Source: Ruminococcus flavefaciens (lineage in GTDB: Bacteria; Bacillota; Clostridia; Oscillospirales; Ruminococcaceae). From it: 30,793 nt of DNA. This document shows, in pieces, positions 29,304 to 30,793 of this stretch. The position numbers were made by a program, and so were the translations under genes. The notes below the pieces were generated by a model. That model did no database searches and was not told the origin of the DNA. It was given only the letters and a program-made list of their open reading frames with translations. The stretch lies in assembly GCA_002310115.1 (NCBI GenBank), contig DBYI01000115.1, positions 1 through 30,793 on the forward strand, read 5' to 3'. Positions within the stretch are counted from its first letter, which is position 1. Every line of letters starts with the position of its first letter.

Positions 29304-29318
29304 AGGTATCACGCCTTA

Positions 29319-30242
29319 TCAGAAATCATTTTTTACAAACTCGGAATATGTGGGAGGATTATCGGAAAGCCCGTACTCCTTTACCTTTTCAGCAAGAGTG
29401 TTGTACTCTTCCTCTGTAATATCAAGATCATTGTATGATATCCACTGTAATGAGATATCAAGGACTTCGTCGCTCTGACTGAAGTATTTCTTGGCTGTAG
29501 CCTTTGCCTTTTCCTTATCAAGAGCATTTCCTGCCTTCTTGTAGCTTTCAACGAAAGACTTGGCATCGTCATGACGCTCATCAATGAACTTATCAGTCAG
29601 AACCAGTCCGCAGCACAGGGATTTGTCCCAAAGCTCCTCTGATGTGAAAAGAACCTTTCCTACGCCAAGATTTACGCCCATTGCACCGAATGGTTCAGCT
29701 ACGCAGTAGCCGTCTATCTGACCGCTTGCAAGAGCGGAGGGCATCTCGGTAGGTGCAAGCTCCGTAACATTTACATCATCTATGGTAAGTCCTGCCGTAG
29801 CGAGTGCGTCGTTGAGCAGAATATTGTGAGATGACTGCCTGTGCGGTATAGCAAATGTCTTTCCTTTAAGGTCGGCAGCAGTTCCGATATCATTTGAAAC
29901 AACGATAACGTTTCCGTCGTGATGTCCAAGAGCTACGGCTTTTATTCCTATTCCTTCCTGCTTTGACTTCATAGCAAGCTCAATAAGTACGGAAGCTCCG
30001 TCAACTCTGTTGGAATTGAGTGCGTCAAGGAGTTCATTCCATGAGCCGTATTTAACCAGTTCGACCTTTAACCCTGACTGCTTTTCAAGCTCATCTGCCT
30101 CTTCAAGAACCGCAAGTGAATGTGTGATAGGCAGATAAGCTATTTTTACAGTGTTTACACTGCTTTCAGCAGTAGTTCCGCATGACGCTGCGGATAATGT
30201 AAGTGCCAATGCAAGTGACGATAATAATAATCTTTTTTTCAT
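29319..30242 (-). CDS. ssuA: SsuA/TauA-type substrate-binding lipoprotein
   Basis: A 307-residue binding protein. The signal peptide KKRLLLSSLALALTLSAAS precedes Cys (SAASC lipobox), followed by VKIAYLPITHSLAVLEEADE. The mature part fits the NMT1/SsuA type II fold: LDALNSNRVDGASVLIELAM and LASGQIDGYCVAEPFGAMGV mirror the two lobes. The ATG at 30242 has AAAGGA 8 bases upstream; an earlier ATG at 30251 would sit on that ribosome site. Substrate unknown, with a sulfonate-like sulfur source favoured by the leader peptide upstream. Confidence 0.9.
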   Translation of the reverse strand: MKKRLLLSSLALALTLSAASCGTTAESSVNTVKIAYLPITHSLAVLEEADELEKQSGLKVELVKYGSWNELLDALNSNRVDGASVLIELAMKSKQEGIGIKAVALGHHDGNVIVVSNDIGTAADLKGKTFAIPHRQSSHNILLNDALATAGLTIDDVNVTELAPTEMPSALASGQIDGYCVAEPFGAMGVNLGVGKVLFTSEELWDKSLCCGLVLTDKFIDERHDDAKSFVESYKKAGNALDKEKAKATAKKYFSQSDEVLDISLQWISYNDLDITEEEYNTLAEKVKEYGLSDNPPTYSEFVKNDF

Positions 30243-30259
30243 AATATCCATCCTTTCAT

Positions 30260-30287
30260 AAAAAAACGGAGAATCAAAGATCCTCCG
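30260..30287 (-). terminator. attenuator terminator before ssuA
   Basis: On the minus strand CGGAGGATC / GATTCTCCG with loop TTT is followed by seven T, 18 bases before the ssuA ATG. Its 5' arm, TCGGAG, can instead pair with CTCCGA inside the leader ORF (about 30336-30343), giving an antiterminator. Confidence 0.85.
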
Positions 30288-30320
30288 ATACGTTACTGTT
30301 TTTCATAGAGCATAACAAAA

Positions 30321-30398
30321 CTATGATACAGCAAGTTCGGAGCACTGTATCATGCACATCATATTCAGTTCAAAACTGTCATTAATATTATAAAGCAT
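30321..30398 (-). CDS. Cys/Met leader peptide of the ssu operon
   Basis: A 25-residue ORF with GGAGG 7 bases before the ATG. Residues 13-19 are MMCMIQC, codons AUG AUG UGC AUG AUA CAG UGC. A hairpin GATACAG/CTGTATC (about 30326-30352) overlaps these codons and keeps CTCCGA in its loop. A ribosome stalled for lack of Met or Cys would open this hairpin and free CTCCGA to pair with the terminator arm. This is a complete classical attenuator layout; operation is inferred. Confidence 0.75.
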   Translation of the reverse strand: MLYNINDSFELNMMCMIQCSELAVS

Positions 30399-30444
30399 AT
30401 AAAGTCCTCCAATCAGACAAATCATATCGTTTTACTATGCATTT

Positions 30445-30473
30445 ATTTTACAGCATTTTAAGGCATTTGTCAA
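30445..30473 (-). promoter_or_regulatory. promoter of the ssu leader and operon
   Basis: TTGACA (30473-30468), 17-bp spacer, TAAAAT (30450-30445). Unlike the metK leader it has a consensus -35 box. Confidence 0.75.
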
Positions 30474-30507
30474 TGATTAATTTCAAAAAAGTCCAACTTC
30501 GGATCAT

Positions 30508-30549
30508 TATACACAACCTGTAAAGCTATCGCTAAAAGGTTTGTGTATA
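30508..30549. repeat. inverted repeat with one bulge
   Basis: TATACACAACCT (30508-30519) is complementary to AGGTTTGTGTATA (30537-30549) apart from one extra T. No T run and no gene adjoin it; purpose unknown. Confidence 0.45.
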
Positions 30550-30734
30550 TTCACAATCAAATCTATATGTTTACTATGTTCCTATAGAGAAAATTTATAA
30601 CTCATTCTAGTTTTCGTTTATGGGAGCACATTTTCTTTTAGGGATGTTTTATTAAAATCATTTAATTATTACCAATACAAGAATCAATTACTTGTTTACT
30701 AATACTACGTCACACGTTATGACAGTCGAATACT

Positions 30735-30766
30735 AAAAACGGGACAGATGAATTTTCATCTGTCCC
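30735..30766 (-). terminator. terminator of a minus-strand gene beyond the right edge
   Basis: GGGACAGATGAA / TTCATCTGTCCC, a perfect 12-bp stem, followed on the minus strand by GTTTTTAG. Between it and the ssu promoter no gene is visible. Confidence 0.75.
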
Positions 30767-30793
30767 ATTGTTTGTTTGCCCGACATGGGCACA

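Noticed and set aside
30568..30590. Another ATAGGAA-type Rrf2 site on the minus strand at the right end
   Set aside because: It resembles the rrf2 element only loosely, lies about 100 bp upstream of the ssu promoter and has no promoter around it.
1..30793. CRISPR array, tRNA, rRNA, transposase or integrase
   Set aside because: No regularly spaced repeats, cloverleaf-forming stretches or transposase-like frames were seen in reading both strands.

Overview
The window reads as chromosomal DNA of a strictly anaerobic Bacillota, most likely a Clostridia/Ruminococcaceae-type fermenter. The evidence is moderate GC, AT-rich promoters with TTGACA/TATAAT boxes, strong AGGAGG ribosome sites, pyruvate formate-lyase, a CooS-family protein and nitrogenase-like genes. 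The genus (Ruminococcus-like) is an inference from style only. No IS element, phage, CRISPR, tRNA or rRNA was seen.

Layout. 1-1562: 5' part of pflB. 1789-7987: a tight six-gene minus-strand operon with a NifH-like reductase, two nitrogenase component-1-like proteins and a FecBCD/BtuFCD-type importer. 8644-10067: metK behind a peptide-leader attenuator. 10088-11942: a small unknown protein, an ACT-domain protein, tcdA and an acetyltransferase. 11981-12528: two related promoter/small-ORF/terminator units. 12567-14198: a CymR-like Rrf2 regulator convergent with cysK. 14296-18441: metY, tusA, thioredoxin, a ThiS-like carrier, its E1 enzyme, a JAMM peptidase and a thioredoxin reductase. 18511-22755: an encapsulated-desulfurase operon (carrier-E1-rhodanese fusion, family 2A encapsulin, cysteine desulfurase with a long repeat-bearing N-terminal tail). 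22954-23898: serine acetyltransferase. 24178-24783: a methyltransferase. 24813-27668: a deviant CooS with two small membrane proteins. 27772-30398: an SsuABC-type importer behind a second Cys/Met peptide-leader attenuator.

From about 8.6 kb to the right end most genes serve sulfur assimilation. Serine acetyltransferase and CysK make cysteine; the desulfurase in a protein shell mobilises or stores sulfur. Two separate ubiquitin-like sulfur-carrier systems, one fused to its E1 and rhodanese and one free and needing C-terminal trimming, probably deliver thiocarboxylate sulfur to CysK and MetY. MetK converts methionine to SAM, and the SsuABC-type importer probably brings in a sulfur compound.

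Regulation is layered. There are Cys/Met-codon leader peptides with intrinsic terminators before metK and ssuA. A shared ATAGGAAT-type element lies at the starts of rrf2 and cysK. A palindrome of form ATAG-N7-CTAT lies at the same distance upstream of the cysK and carrier-fusion promoters. The strongest candidates for undescribed biology are the leader-peptide family, the carrier fusion with an internal Gly-Gly inside an encapsulin operon, the nitrogenase-like operon with altered metal ligands, and the CooS homologue with Asp in place of an active-site Cys.
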